DNA of 64,000 nucleotides, from assembly GCA_040544425.1 (NCBI GenBank), contig JBEONO010000005.1:186001-250000 (forward strand), in the 5' to 3' direction. Positions 43,071-50,892 of the stretch are shown one piece after another. The notes under the pieces were generated by a model. That model saw nothing but the letters and a program-made list of their open reading frames with translations. It was not told the DNA's origin and did not search any database. Position 1 is the stretch's first letter. Every line of letters begins with the position of its first letter. Source of the DNA: Solimicrobium sp040544425 (GTDB lineage: Bacteria; Pseudomonadota; Gammaproteobacteria; Burkholderiales; Burkholderiaceae_D). Both the position numbers and the translations under genes were made by a program.

Positions 43071-43100
43071 ATTCTACACCAAAGCGGCCAATCTACTCAA
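43071..43100 (-). promoter_or_regulatory. Candidate rpsB promoter
   Basis: On the minus strand TTGAGT (43100-43095) and TAGAAT (43076-43071) are 18 bases apart. Distance to the rpsB start gives a leader of roughly 120 bases. Confidence 0.55.
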
Positions 43101-43134
43101 GCAAATCATCGTTCCAACTGCGTCAAAGTGGGCA

Positions 43135-44694
43135 TCATCTCGCCCAACGGTTGTAACAATAGCCAAACAACAGGGCAACAATGGCAATACTTATTTGAAT
43201 TAGTGTTGAATTGACATCAGCAGCCCCATTGAAGCCGAGAATATCAACGATTGCGGATTTTGGCACCTGGGTTGCCACATACACCCAAAACAGGAACAGG
43301 CACAAAAATAAGCGCGGCGTTCTGGCAGTTCGTCCGAAAACGCTTGCCAAGGCACTCAGGCTGAGCAACCCGGTCAGGGTGCTCCAGGCCTGAAACGGAT
43401 GGTGAAACGCCAGGCGCAGCATGGGCAAACCAGAAAAAAGCAAGCCAAGAAATACTGTTGCACTAAATTGTCGCAGGTAACGCTGCACGACTCCGCAGCC
43501 CACCGCACCAGTCATATCTTCACTGCCGTTGGCAAAATCCCTGGTTGCTACATCGCCGACGCTTATTCCCCAAAATACGGTTGCGATCAGCAATACCCCT
43601 GGCAAGAGATCAATGCGTAGAAATATTGCGCAAGACCAGACCGCAAGCAAGGCCAAAATTGCTGAAGGCGAGGCAATCAATGTCAATGCGACGTCGGCCA
43701 ATGCCGCGCCGACCATCCCGGGCAAATTCGCCGCCAAATGAAACAGGGGCTGTACCAATTGCGTTAGCGGACGCAGCAACTGGTTTAACAGCGCAATGGG
43801 TGTGCGACGATAATTTGTCTGGCTGACTTTTATTTTATCGGACGAATAGCGATGGAAAAATAAAAATGCAGGAACAACAACCAGACTTGCCAGTCCAGCC
43901 GATGCGCATCGCATTAATATCATGGGAAATGACCATAAATCGTTGCCAAGCGTCAGTCTCGGCAAAGACGTGTCGAAGTTCGCATAACCCAGCGAGATAT
44001 CGTTCGAACCAAGCTGCGCATGCAAGGATTGAATGACCATGGTCACTCCGCTGAAATCAAACAGCAACAGACCGCTGAGACTTCCCGTCACAGTCTCAAA
44101 CGCAGCCAATGATGCCAACTGCAGCACCCAAAGGAAAAAGAACACCACATCACCAAGCTTACCCATCAGCGATGGAATGCTGTCGAACAGCACGGCGCAA
44201 CTCACGCTAAAACAAATTAAGGGAAACAATATGATCAAGTATGTTTCAAGGTAAACCCACAGCTGTATCGGTCCTGCGCCGCGCAGCAGGTGGCACACCA
44301 TCACACTCAACATAAAGACGGTTGCCATCACCATCAGGTACGCCACGCCACCCAACCAGCGGCAAGTCAAAAACAGGACGCTGCTGATTGGGCTGGATCC
44401 GATCACGGCCCCGGTCCCACAACGTACATCTTCTGCAATACGCCCGCGCGTCAAAAAGAAACCAGCCAATCCAAACACCAGGGCAAACAGACTCACGCTA
44501 CCCAAGGCCAGGGTTGAGCTGGTATTGACTACTGCTGCGTTCTTGACTGCGATAAATGCGTAACCGCTGTCCTGATCGGCGAACATCCAGAACCCGATGG
44601 CGGCGACCACGAACACGGTAACCAACGTGCTCAAACGTCGCAGTCGCAGGTGTGCCTCAGTCGTTACCAAAATTCTTAAGGCATACAAATTCAT
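43135..44694 (-). CDS. ABC transporter permease (ABC-2 type, ~12 helices)
   Basis: A 519-residue inner-membrane protein with about 12 hydrophobic segments. The N-terminal ~60 residues hold the first helix after a basic start, typical of ABC-2 permeases that read ...LRILVTTEAHLRLRR. Its size suggests two fused six-helix halves in one chain. Its start overlaps the stop of the ATPase gene (ATGA), so the pair forms one exporter. No substrate can be read from sequence: no maturation enzyme, periplasmic adaptor or sensor gene is adjacent. Followed by a 193-base gap to rpsB. Confidence 0.85.
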   Translation of the reverse strand: MNLYALRILVTTEAHLRLRRLSTLVTVFVVAAIGFWMFADQDSGYAFIAVKNAAVVNTSSTLALGSVSLFALVFGLAGFFLTRGRIAEDVRCGTGAVIGSSPISSVLFLTCRWLGGVAYLMVMATVFMLSVMVCHLLRGAGPIQLWVYLETYLIILFPLICFSVSCAVLFDSIPSLMGKLGDVVFFFLWVLQLASLAAFETVTGSLSGLLLFDFSGVTMVIQSLHAQLGSNDISLGYANFDTSLPRLTLGNDLWSFPMILMRCASAGLASLVVVPAFLFFHRYSSDKIKVSQTNYRRTPIALLNQLLRPLTQLVQPLFHLAANLPGMVGAALADVALTLIASPSAILALLAVWSCAIFLRIDLLPGVLLIATVFWGISVGDVATRDFANGSEDMTGAVGCGVVQRYLRQFSATVFLGLLFSGLPMLRLAFHHPFQAWSTLTGLLSLSALASVFGRTARTPRLFLCLFLFWVYVATQVPKSAIVDILGFNGAADVNSTLIQISIAIVALLFGYCYNRWAR

Positions 44695-45554
44695 AGCGCC
44701 ACCTGCGCGTAGCGCTGCGACATTAATGCCTCTTCCAGATTTGCCTCAGCCGCCACCGCATCAAAACAAGGTTGGGTGGGATGCGCGATCCGCAGTCTCA
44801 TCAGGTTGCCGTGACGCTGCGCATGCAGAATGTGCAGCTTGCCACGCAGGGAATCGTAATAATGACTGTCTACCTCAGCAGTCCAAATTTGTCCACGTGC
44901 CTGTTCAAGAATCACTTCCGGGGACTCACAGGCCACCAGTTTGCCACCTCTCATGATTGCCAATTGCGTCGCGATGCTTTCAACGTCCGACACAATATGC
45001 GTAGACATAATCACCAATTTTTTAAAGCCCAGTTCATTGAGCAGGTTTCGAAAACGCATGCGCTCCTCCGGGTCCAGCCCTGCGGTAGGTTCGTCCACGA
45101 TCAAAATATCCGGATCATTGATCAATGCCTGCGCAATACCCAAACGGCGGCGCATTCCACCGGAAAAGGCCGCTGCCGGACGCTTCGCATGCTCGTGCAA
45201 ATTTACCAGCTCAAGCAAATAACGAATGCGTGCCGGGTCCCTGCAGCCTTTAAGCGCAGCAAAATACTGCATGAACTCCAATGCGCTGAGATTCGGATAG
45301 ATGCCAAAATCCTGCGGCAGATAGCCCAGACGCGAACGTATCAATTGAGGTTTCCTGGCAATGTCCTGCCCGTCAAAAAATATTTGCCCGCCAGTGGGCA
45401 ACGACAATGTGGCGATCATTTGCATCAAGCTGGTCTTGCCAGCACCATTGTGGCCAATCAAGCCGACCACGCCATGAGTCAAGTTCAGCGTGACGTTGTC
45501 GACTGCTAAAATATTCTTACCGAATTTTTTTGTAACCTGGCGAAGTTCGAGCAT
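44691..45554 (-). CDS. ABC transporter ATP-binding protein
   Basis: About 287 residues. Walker A GHNGAGKTS, Q-loop YLPQDFG, signature FSGGMRRRLGIAQAL, Walker B ILIVDEPTAGLDPEE and the switch His in IMSTHIVSDVES. The C-terminal ~80 residues form an extra domain, as in DrrA/NatA/BcrA-like exporters. ATG 45554 is preceded by GGGAG, so the upstream start at 45566 is not needed. Partner is the overlapping permease gene. Confidence 0.93.
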   Translation of the reverse strand: MLELRQVTKKFGKNILAVDNVTLNLTHGVVGLIGHNGAGKTSLMQMIATLSLPTGGQIFFDGQDIARKPQLIRSRLGYLPQDFGIYPNLSALEFMQYFAALKGCRDPARIRYLLELVNLHEHAKRPAAAFSGGMRRRLGIAQALINDPDILIVDEPTAGLDPEERMRFRNLLNELGFKKLVIMSTHIVSDVESIATQLAIMRGGKLVACESPEVILEQARGQIWTAEVDSHYYDSLRGKLHILHAQRHGNLMRLRIAHPTQPCFDAVAAEANLEEALMSQRYAQVAL

Positions 45555-45874
45555 GGTGTCTCCCAATGTTTTGGATCGTGGTGTTGTGATAGCGATCGAA
45601 CTTTAGCTAATACGAAGGCAGCAAACTCTGGAATTCCGATGAACTGCCAAATGACGGGTTTGGATTGCAAATAATGTTGAGATCGAGTCACATATGCTGC
45701 CAATTCGAGCAAATTCATTTGACTGGCAGCTGCTCGGCGTGCGATTCAAAGTCGGTCTGCGTGCAAATAGTCTATAATTTCGATCTACGTTTAATTTGTT
45801 CCTGATGATCAGCAAGCGCGACACGGCAGATTAAATATCCTTATTCCCCCAATTAATATAAATCAGATAATAAA
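45555..45874. other. Divergent intergenic region between the ABC exporter and map
   Basis: About 320 bases with no supported gene; the minus-strand open frames here have Cys-rich, atypical composition and no ribosome-binding site. A perfect TATAAT at 45773-45778 is a good -10 for map, but the -35 is poor (TTCAAA, spacing 22). Confidence 0.55.
45773..45778 (+). promoter_or_regulatory. Candidate -10 element of map
   Basis: TATAAT, about 97 bases before the map start codon. No matching -35 at normal spacing. Confidence 0.35.
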
Positions 45875-46687
45875 ATGAATTCAATTACCATCAAAAACGC
45901 GGAAGACATCGAAGGCATGCGCATCGCCGGCCGTTTGGGCTCCGAAGTTCTTGATTACATCACGCCTTATGTAGTCTCTGGCGTGACGACTGGCGAGCTT
46001 GATCGCCTGTGCCATGAATACATGACCAACGTACAGGGCACGACACCAGCGCCGCTTAACTACTGCCCGCCCGGCTATACGCCCTATCCCAAGGCGATCT
46101 GCACCTCGGTAAATGATGTGATTTGTCACGGCATACCCGGCGACAAAATGTTGAAAAATGGTGACGTGGTGAACCTGGATATCACCGTGATAAAAGATGG
46201 TTACCATGGTGATACCAGTCGCATGTTTTTTATCGGCGAACCATCGATCATGGCCAAACGGCTTTCGACCATCACGTTTGAATGCATGTGGCTGGGTATT
46301 TCCAAAATCAAACCGGGCGCCCATCTCGGTGACATCGGTCACGTGATTCAACAACATGCGGAAAAAGCCGGCTATAGCGTAGTCCGTGAGTTCTGCGGAC
46401 ATGGCATTGGCAAAATTTTTCATGAAGAACCGCAGGTACTGCACTATGGTCGCCCTGGAACCCTGGCAGAACTGGTACCAGGCATGATCTTCACTGTTGA
46501 ACCCATGATTAATGCCGGGCGCAAAGAGATCCGCGAAATGCCGGATGGATGGACGATCAAAACCAGGGATCGTAGTCTATCGGCGCAGTGGGAACACACG
46601 GTTCTGGTCACCGACACCGGCTTTGAAGTATTGACTGTATCAGCCGGATCTCCACCTCCTCCAGATTTCATTTCAGCGAAATTTTAA
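45875..46687 (+). CDS. map: Methionine aminopeptidase, type I
   Basis: 270 residues. The metal ligands are in the family blocks VVNLDITVIKDGYHGDTSRMF (split Asp pair), FCGHGIGKIFHEEPQVLHYG (His), FTVEPMIN (Glu) and SAQWEHTVLVT (Glu). It removes initiator Met from nascent proteins. In many bacteria map is divergent from rpsB; here an ABC exporter is inserted between them. No classic ribosome-binding site is visible before the ATG. Confidence 0.96.
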   Translation: MNSITIKNAEDIEGMRIAGRLGSEVLDYITPYVVSGVTTGELDRLCHEYMTNVQGTTPAPLNYCPPGYTPYPKAICTSVNDVICHGIPGDKMLKNGDVVNLDITVIKDGYHGDTSRMFFIGEPSIMAKRLSTITFECMWLGISKIKPGAHLGDIGHVIQQHAEKAGYSVVREFCGHGIGKIFHEEPQVLHYGRPGTLAELVPGMIFTVEPMINAGRKEIREMPDGWTIKTRDRSLSAQWEHTVLVTDTGFEVLTVSAGSPPPPDFISAKF

Positions 46688-46718
46688 TTTATAACAAAAC
46701 ACAGCTGAGGATATTCAT

Positions 46719-49274
46719 ATGCAACCCTTGGCAATCAGGCTAAAGGAACAATTAAAGGCGCGGCATCAATTATTGACCGTAGCTTTTTCTGAACACAAAA
46801 AAAGACCTGAGGCGCTGTTGCATGATATCTGCCACAGCGTCGATATCGCGCTTATCGAACTTTGGAATACCATAGGCCTGCCAAATGACCTTAGCCTGAT
46901 CGCAGTCGGCGGTTACGGGCGCGGCGAATTATTCCCGTATTCGGACGTGGACGTGTTGATCCTGCTGCCTGGCCAGGTGGATGACATGTTGCGCGGAAAA
47001 CTGGAATCACTGGTGCAACAACTCTGGGACCTGGGTTTGGAAATCGGCCACAGTATACGCACAGTTGACGAGTGTCTCTATGAATCGGCAGCCGACATTA
47101 CCGTTCAAACCAGTTTATTGGAAGCGCGCCTGATTACCGGTAACCGTAAACTGTTCCGATCACTCAATGAGCAATACAATGCAGCGATGAATCCGCAAGC
47201 TTTTTTCCAGGCCAAAACACTGGAGATGCGTCAAAGGCATGTCAGGTTCGAAGATACACCCTACAGTCTGGAACCAAACTGCAAAGAGAGTCCGGGTGGA
47301 CTGCGCGATCTTCAGGTGATTCTCTGGATCGCCAAAGCTGCCGGTTTAGGCAACTCCTGGTCGGAACTGGCGGCGCGCGGATTGATCACTGGCCCGGAAG
47401 CCAGGCAACTCAGACGCAATGAGCGCGCCTTCAAGGATATTCGCATTCGGCTGCACATCCACGCAAAACGACGTGAAGACCGTCTGGTATTCGACGTGCA
47501 AACTCCGATTGCCGAAACCTTTGGATTCACCGCCACAGCGACCAGACGTTCCAGTGAATACCTGATGCAGCGCTATTACTGGGCCGCGAAGGCGGTCACG
47601 CAATTGAATACGATTTTGCTGCAGAATATTGAGGCCAAGTTGTTTGTCTCTGCTTCGCTGCCGAAAGCGATAAATGCTGACTTCAACGAAATCAACGGGT
47701 TCATTGAACCGGGCGATTTGGCATTATTCGAGCAGCGTCCCTCATCGATTTTGGAAATTTTCCTATTGCTCGCCCAGCATCCCGAGCTCAAGGGCATGTC
47801 TGCCCCGACTATGCGCGCCTTGTGGCATGCGCGTTTTAAAGTCGACAGCAAATTCCGCCATGATCCGGTTAATCATGATTTATTTTTGCAGATCCTTCAG
47901 GCACCGCAAGGTATTACCCATACCTTGCGCGGCATGAATCAAATGAGTCTGCTGGGACGCTACATACCGAGTTTTCGACATATCATTGGCCAAATGCAGC
48001 ATGATTTATTTCATGTCTACACCGTCGATCAGCACATCCTCATGGTGGTCAGGAACATGCGCCGCTTCATGATGCCGGAACACGCGCACGAATATCCGTT
48101 TTGCAGTCAGCTGATCGCCAACTTTCCGCAGCCCTGGGTTTTATATATCGCAGCCTTGTTCCACGATATTGCAAAGGGGCGACATGGTGACCATTCCCAA
48201 TTAGGCATGGCCGACGCCCAGCGGTTTTGTCGCGAGCATCGCATTTCCAAACAGAACACCGAGCTGATCGTGTTTTTGGTTCAACATCATTTACTCATGT
48301 CGCAGGTCGCGCAAAAACAGGATCTGTCTGATCCCGACGTTATCCAACAGTTTGCGCAGATCGTCAAAGACGAGCGGCATCTGACTGCACTCTACCTGCT
48401 GACGGTCTCAGATATTCGCGGCACAAGTCCCAAGGTGTGGAATGCGTGGAAAGCCAAACTGCTTGAAGATCTGTACCACATGACGTTGCGCGCGCTAGGG
48501 GGAGAAATTCCATCACCGGATCGTGAGCTCAAAAATCGTCAGGATGAGGCGTTGAAGAATTTGCGTTTATTTGGACTGCCCGAAAACGCGCATAGCGAAT
48601 TCTGGAAACAACTCAACGTAGTTTATTTTTTGCGCAACGATGCCAGTGATATCGTCTGGCAAACGCGCGCCTTTTGCGACAAAGTCAACAGCGACAAGCC
48701 GGTAGTCAAATGCCGGACTGCGCCTATCGGTGAAGGCCTGCAGGTGGCAGTGTACACCCAGGATCAGCCTGACCTGTTCGCCCGCATTTGCAGCTATTTC
48801 GACACCAAGGGATTCAGCATCATGGATGCCAAAATCCATACCACCCACCACGGCTACGCGCTGGACACCTTTTTGATATCTGCGTCGGCATTTTCCAAGA
48901 GCTACCGCGACATTATCAACCTGGTGGAACATGAGTTGACTGAACTGTTGAGCCTGCAAACTGCCTTACCGGCTCCCAGCAAAGGTCGATTGTCCCGTTT
49001 ATCACGGACCTTTCCAATCAGTCCGAAGGTTGATTTGCTTCCCGATGAACGCGGCCATTACTATTTGCTCTCGGTTACTGCCAATGACCGCAATGGACTG
49101 CTGTACTCAATTGCCCGCGTACTGGCCAAATACAAGATTAATTTGCACACCGCAAAAATCATGACCTTAGGCGAACGTGCTGAAGACGTGTTTTTAATTG
49201 ATGGTGCAACACTGCAAAATGCGCGCATGCAAATTCAATTGGAAACCGATTTATTGGATGCACTCAACATTTAA
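46719..49274 (+). CDS. glnD: [Protein-PII] uridylyltransferase / uridylyl-removing enzyme
   Basis: 851 residues, the normal length. N-terminal nucleotidyltransferase domain with GGYGRGELFPYSDVDVLIL, a central helical part, the HD hydrolase domain with ALFHDIAKGRHGDHSQLG, and two C-terminal ACT domains (~690-760 and ~795-851) that bind glutamine. It uridylylates or deuridylylates PII according to glutamine, so is the nitrogen sensor. GAGGA ribosome-binding site. Downstream of map by 31 bases, the usual Burkholderiales order. Confidence 0.97.
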   Translation: MQPLAIRLKEQLKARHQLLTVAFSEHKKRPEALLHDICHSVDIALIELWNTIGLPNDLSLIAVGGYGRGELFPYSDVDVLILLPGQVDDMLRGKLESLVQQLWDLGLEIGHSIRTVDECLYESAADITVQTSLLEARLITGNRKLFRSLNEQYNAAMNPQAFFQAKTLEMRQRHVRFEDTPYSLEPNCKESPGGLRDLQVILWIAKAAGLGNSWSELAARGLITGPEARQLRRNERAFKDIRIRLHIHAKRREDRLVFDVQTPIAETFGFTATATRRSSEYLMQRYYWAAKAVTQLNTILLQNIEAKLFVSASLPKAINADFNEINGFIEPGDLALFEQRPSSILEIFLLLAQHPELKGMSAPTMRALWHARFKVDSKFRHDPVNHDLFLQILQAPQGITHTLRGMNQMSLLGRYIPSFRHIIGQMQHDLFHVYTVDQHILMVVRNMRRFMMPEHAHEYPFCSQLIANFPQPWVLYIAALFHDIAKGRHGDHSQLGMADAQRFCREHRISKQNTELIVFLVQHHLLMSQVAQKQDLSDPDVIQQFAQIVKDERHLTALYLLTVSDIRGTSPKVWNAWKAKLLEDLYHMTLRALGGEIPSPDRELKNRQDEALKNLRLFGLPENAHSEFWKQLNVVYFLRNDASDIVWQTRAFCDKVNSDKPVVKCRTAPIGEGLQVAVYTQDQPDLFARICSYFDTKGFSIMDAKIHTTHHGYALDTFLISASAFSKSYRDIINLVEHELTELLSLQTALPAPSKGRLSRLSRTFPISPKVDLLPDERGHYYLLSVTANDRNGLLYSIARVLAKYKINLHTAKIMTLGERAEDVFLIDGATLQNARMQIQLETDLLDALNI

Positions 49275-49295
49275 CCCCGTATAGATTTTTTAACG

Positions 49296-50054
49296 ATGAA
49301 CACTGATAACCACGATCTACTCCGCCTCTCCAAACGCATGTCGGAACTGGGACTGTGCTCGCGCCGAGAGGCCGATGAATGGATCAGTAAAGGCTGGGTG
49401 CGGGTGGACGGCAAAGTCATCTCAGAACTGGGAACCAAGATCCTGCCCGATCAGCGCATCACTATCGAACGACAGGCAGCTGCGGAACAATCCAAGCGCG
49501 TGACGGTGCTGATCAACAAGCCGGTGGGCTACGTCAGCGGACAGGCGGAGGACGGCTATGAACCGGCAATTTGTTTGGTCAATGCAGAAAATCGCTGGGA
49601 AGACGACAAATTGCCTGTGCATTTTCACCCGACTCAATTACGCAGTTTAGTGGCTGCGGGCCGTCTCGATATTGACTCAACCGGCTTGCTGGTCTTGACC
49701 CAGGACGGTCGGATTGCGAAGCATTTGATTGGTCAGGATACCTCGGTAGAAAAAGAATATCTGGTGCGTGTTTCCTATTCCAAAGGGCCGCGCTTGCCTG
49801 ACGCCGAATTAAAGCGACTCAACCACGGTTTGACGTTGGATGGGAAAGCCCTGCTGCCGGCCAAGGTCCGGTGGCAAAATGACGATCAACTCAATTTTAT
49901 TCTGAGGGAAGGCAAGAAACGCCAGATCCGGCGTATGTGTGAGGCGGTCGGGCTGACTGTCCTGGGCTTGAAGCGGGTACGGATCGGGAAAGTCAAACTT
50001 GGCAATCTGCCAGAAGGCAAATGGCGCTATTTGAGTGATACCGAAATGTTTTAG
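49296..50054 (+). CDS. RsuA/RluF-type rRNA pseudouridine synthase
   Basis: 252 residues. N-terminal S4 domain (LSKRMSELGLCSRREADEWI, then GWVRVDGKVI), catalytic GRLDIDSTGLLVLTQDG with the active Asp, and the GKKRQIRRMCEAVGL motif of the family. The NKPVGYVSGQAEDGYEP segment looks like RluF (23S rRNA U2604), but RluB/E cannot be excluded by eye. It follows glnD by 21 bases and may share its transcript. Confidence 0.9.
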   Translation: MNTDNHDLLRLSKRMSELGLCSRREADEWISKGWVRVDGKVISELGTKILPDQRITIERQAAAEQSKRVTVLINKPVGYVSGQAEDGYEPAICLVNAENRWEDDKLPVHFHPTQLRSLVAAGRLDIDSTGLLVLTQDGRIAKHLIGQDTSVEKEYLVRVSYSKGPRLPDAELKRLNHGLTLDGKALLPAKVRWQNDDQLNFILREGKKRQIRRMCEAVGLTVLGLKRVRIGKVKLGNLPEGKWRYLSDTEMF

Positions 50055-50136
50055 AAACAAATGCTGGCGATATGATTGGCACTTCAAACAACAATATGTA
50101 TGTAAAAGCAATTTATATCTTGCAATCATAGAAATA

Positions 50137-50152
50137 CTGTATAAAATTACAG
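50137..50152 (+). promoter_or_regulatory. LexA (SOS) box 1 of lexA
   Basis: CTGTATAAAATTACAG is a perfect CTGT-N8-ACAG palindrome, 33 bases before the lexA start codon, in the promoter zone. It fits autoregulation by LexA. Confidence 0.88.
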
Positions 50153-50153
50153 A

Positions 50154-50169
50154 CTGCATATAAACCCAG
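50154..50169 (+). promoter_or_regulatory. LexA (SOS) box 2 of lexA, degenerate
   Basis: CTGCATATAAACCCAG keeps the outer CTG-N10-CAG but loses the inner T/A pair. It follows box 1 by one base, giving adjacent sites on the same helix face spacing of 17 bases. Confidence 0.5.
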
Positions 50170-50184
50170 TTAAAAGGTAACGCC

Positions 50185-50829
50185 ATGCAGAAATTAACTG
50201 CCCGCCAAGAACAGATTTTGAACCTGATTCGGGATGCAATTCAAAATACAGGATTCCCGCCGACCCGAGCAGAAATCGCGACTGAATTAGGATTTCGTTC
50301 GGCCAACGCCGCGGAAGAACATCTCCAGGCACTGGCACGCAAAAAAGTCATCGAACTGACTCCGGGAACCTCGCGCGGCATACGTCTTTGCGAAACAAGC
50401 CAGTTGCGTCAGCTTGAGCAAATCAATGTCAATCAAAATGCAGCAAACCAGCTCTATTTGCCCTTGGTTGGGCGCGTTGCTGCCGGTTCTCCGATTCTCT
50501 CTGAAGAGCACATCGAAGCCAGCTACAGCGTCGACCCCAATTTGTTTTCAGCGCGACCGGATTACCTGCTGAAGGTACGTGGCATGTCGATGCGCGATGT
50601 GGGCATATTGGAAGGCGACTTATTAGCTGTTAAAAAAACCAATCAGGCAAACAATGGACAAATCGTCGTGGCTCGCATCGGCGATGAAGTCACTGTCAAA
50701 CGGTATAAGAAAACCGGTTCGCTGATTGAGTTATTTCCTGAAAACCCCGACTATAGCGTTATCAAAGTTGAGACTGAAGACTTTGCATTGGAAGGTCTGG
50801 CGGTAGGACTGCTGAGAAGCTGGAATTGA
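50185..50829 (+). CDS. lexA: SOS-response repressor LexA
   Basis: 214 residues. N-terminal winged helix with TRAEIATELGFRSANAAEEH and LQALARKKVIELTPGTSRGI. The self-cleavage Ala-Gly bond is in GRVAAGSPI, the catalytic Ser in VRGMSMRDVGILEGD and the Lys in GDEVTVKRY. RecA-stimulated cleavage would derepress SOS genes. Two LexA boxes sit immediately upstream; AAGGTA is the ribosome-binding site. Convergent with lon and sharing a bidirectional terminator with it. Confidence 0.97.
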   Translation: MQKLTARQEQILNLIRDAIQNTGFPPTRAEIATELGFRSANAAEEHLQALARKKVIELTPGTSRGIRLCETSQLRQLEQINVNQNAANQLYLPLVGRVAAGSPILSEEHIEASYSVDPNLFSARPDYLLKVRGMSMRDVGILEGDLLAVKKTNQANNGQIVVARIGDEVTVKRYKKTGSLIELFPENPDYSVIKVETEDFALEGLAVGLLRSWN

Positions 50830-50846
50830 TCATTGAGCACCAAATA

Positions 50847-50876
50847 AAAAACGCCCACATTCGGGCGTTTTTTATT
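50847..50876. terminator. Bidirectional terminator between lexA and lon
   Basis: AAAACGCCC and GGGCGTTTT arms with a six-base loop, flanked by A and T runs, in the 63-base gap between convergent stops. Confidence 0.9.
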
Positions 50877-50892
50877 TTGGAACCTACTACTG

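Noticed and set aside
45603..45824. Minus-strand short frames upstream of map
   Set aside because: Atypical composition, no ribosome-binding site, and they overlap the map promoter region.
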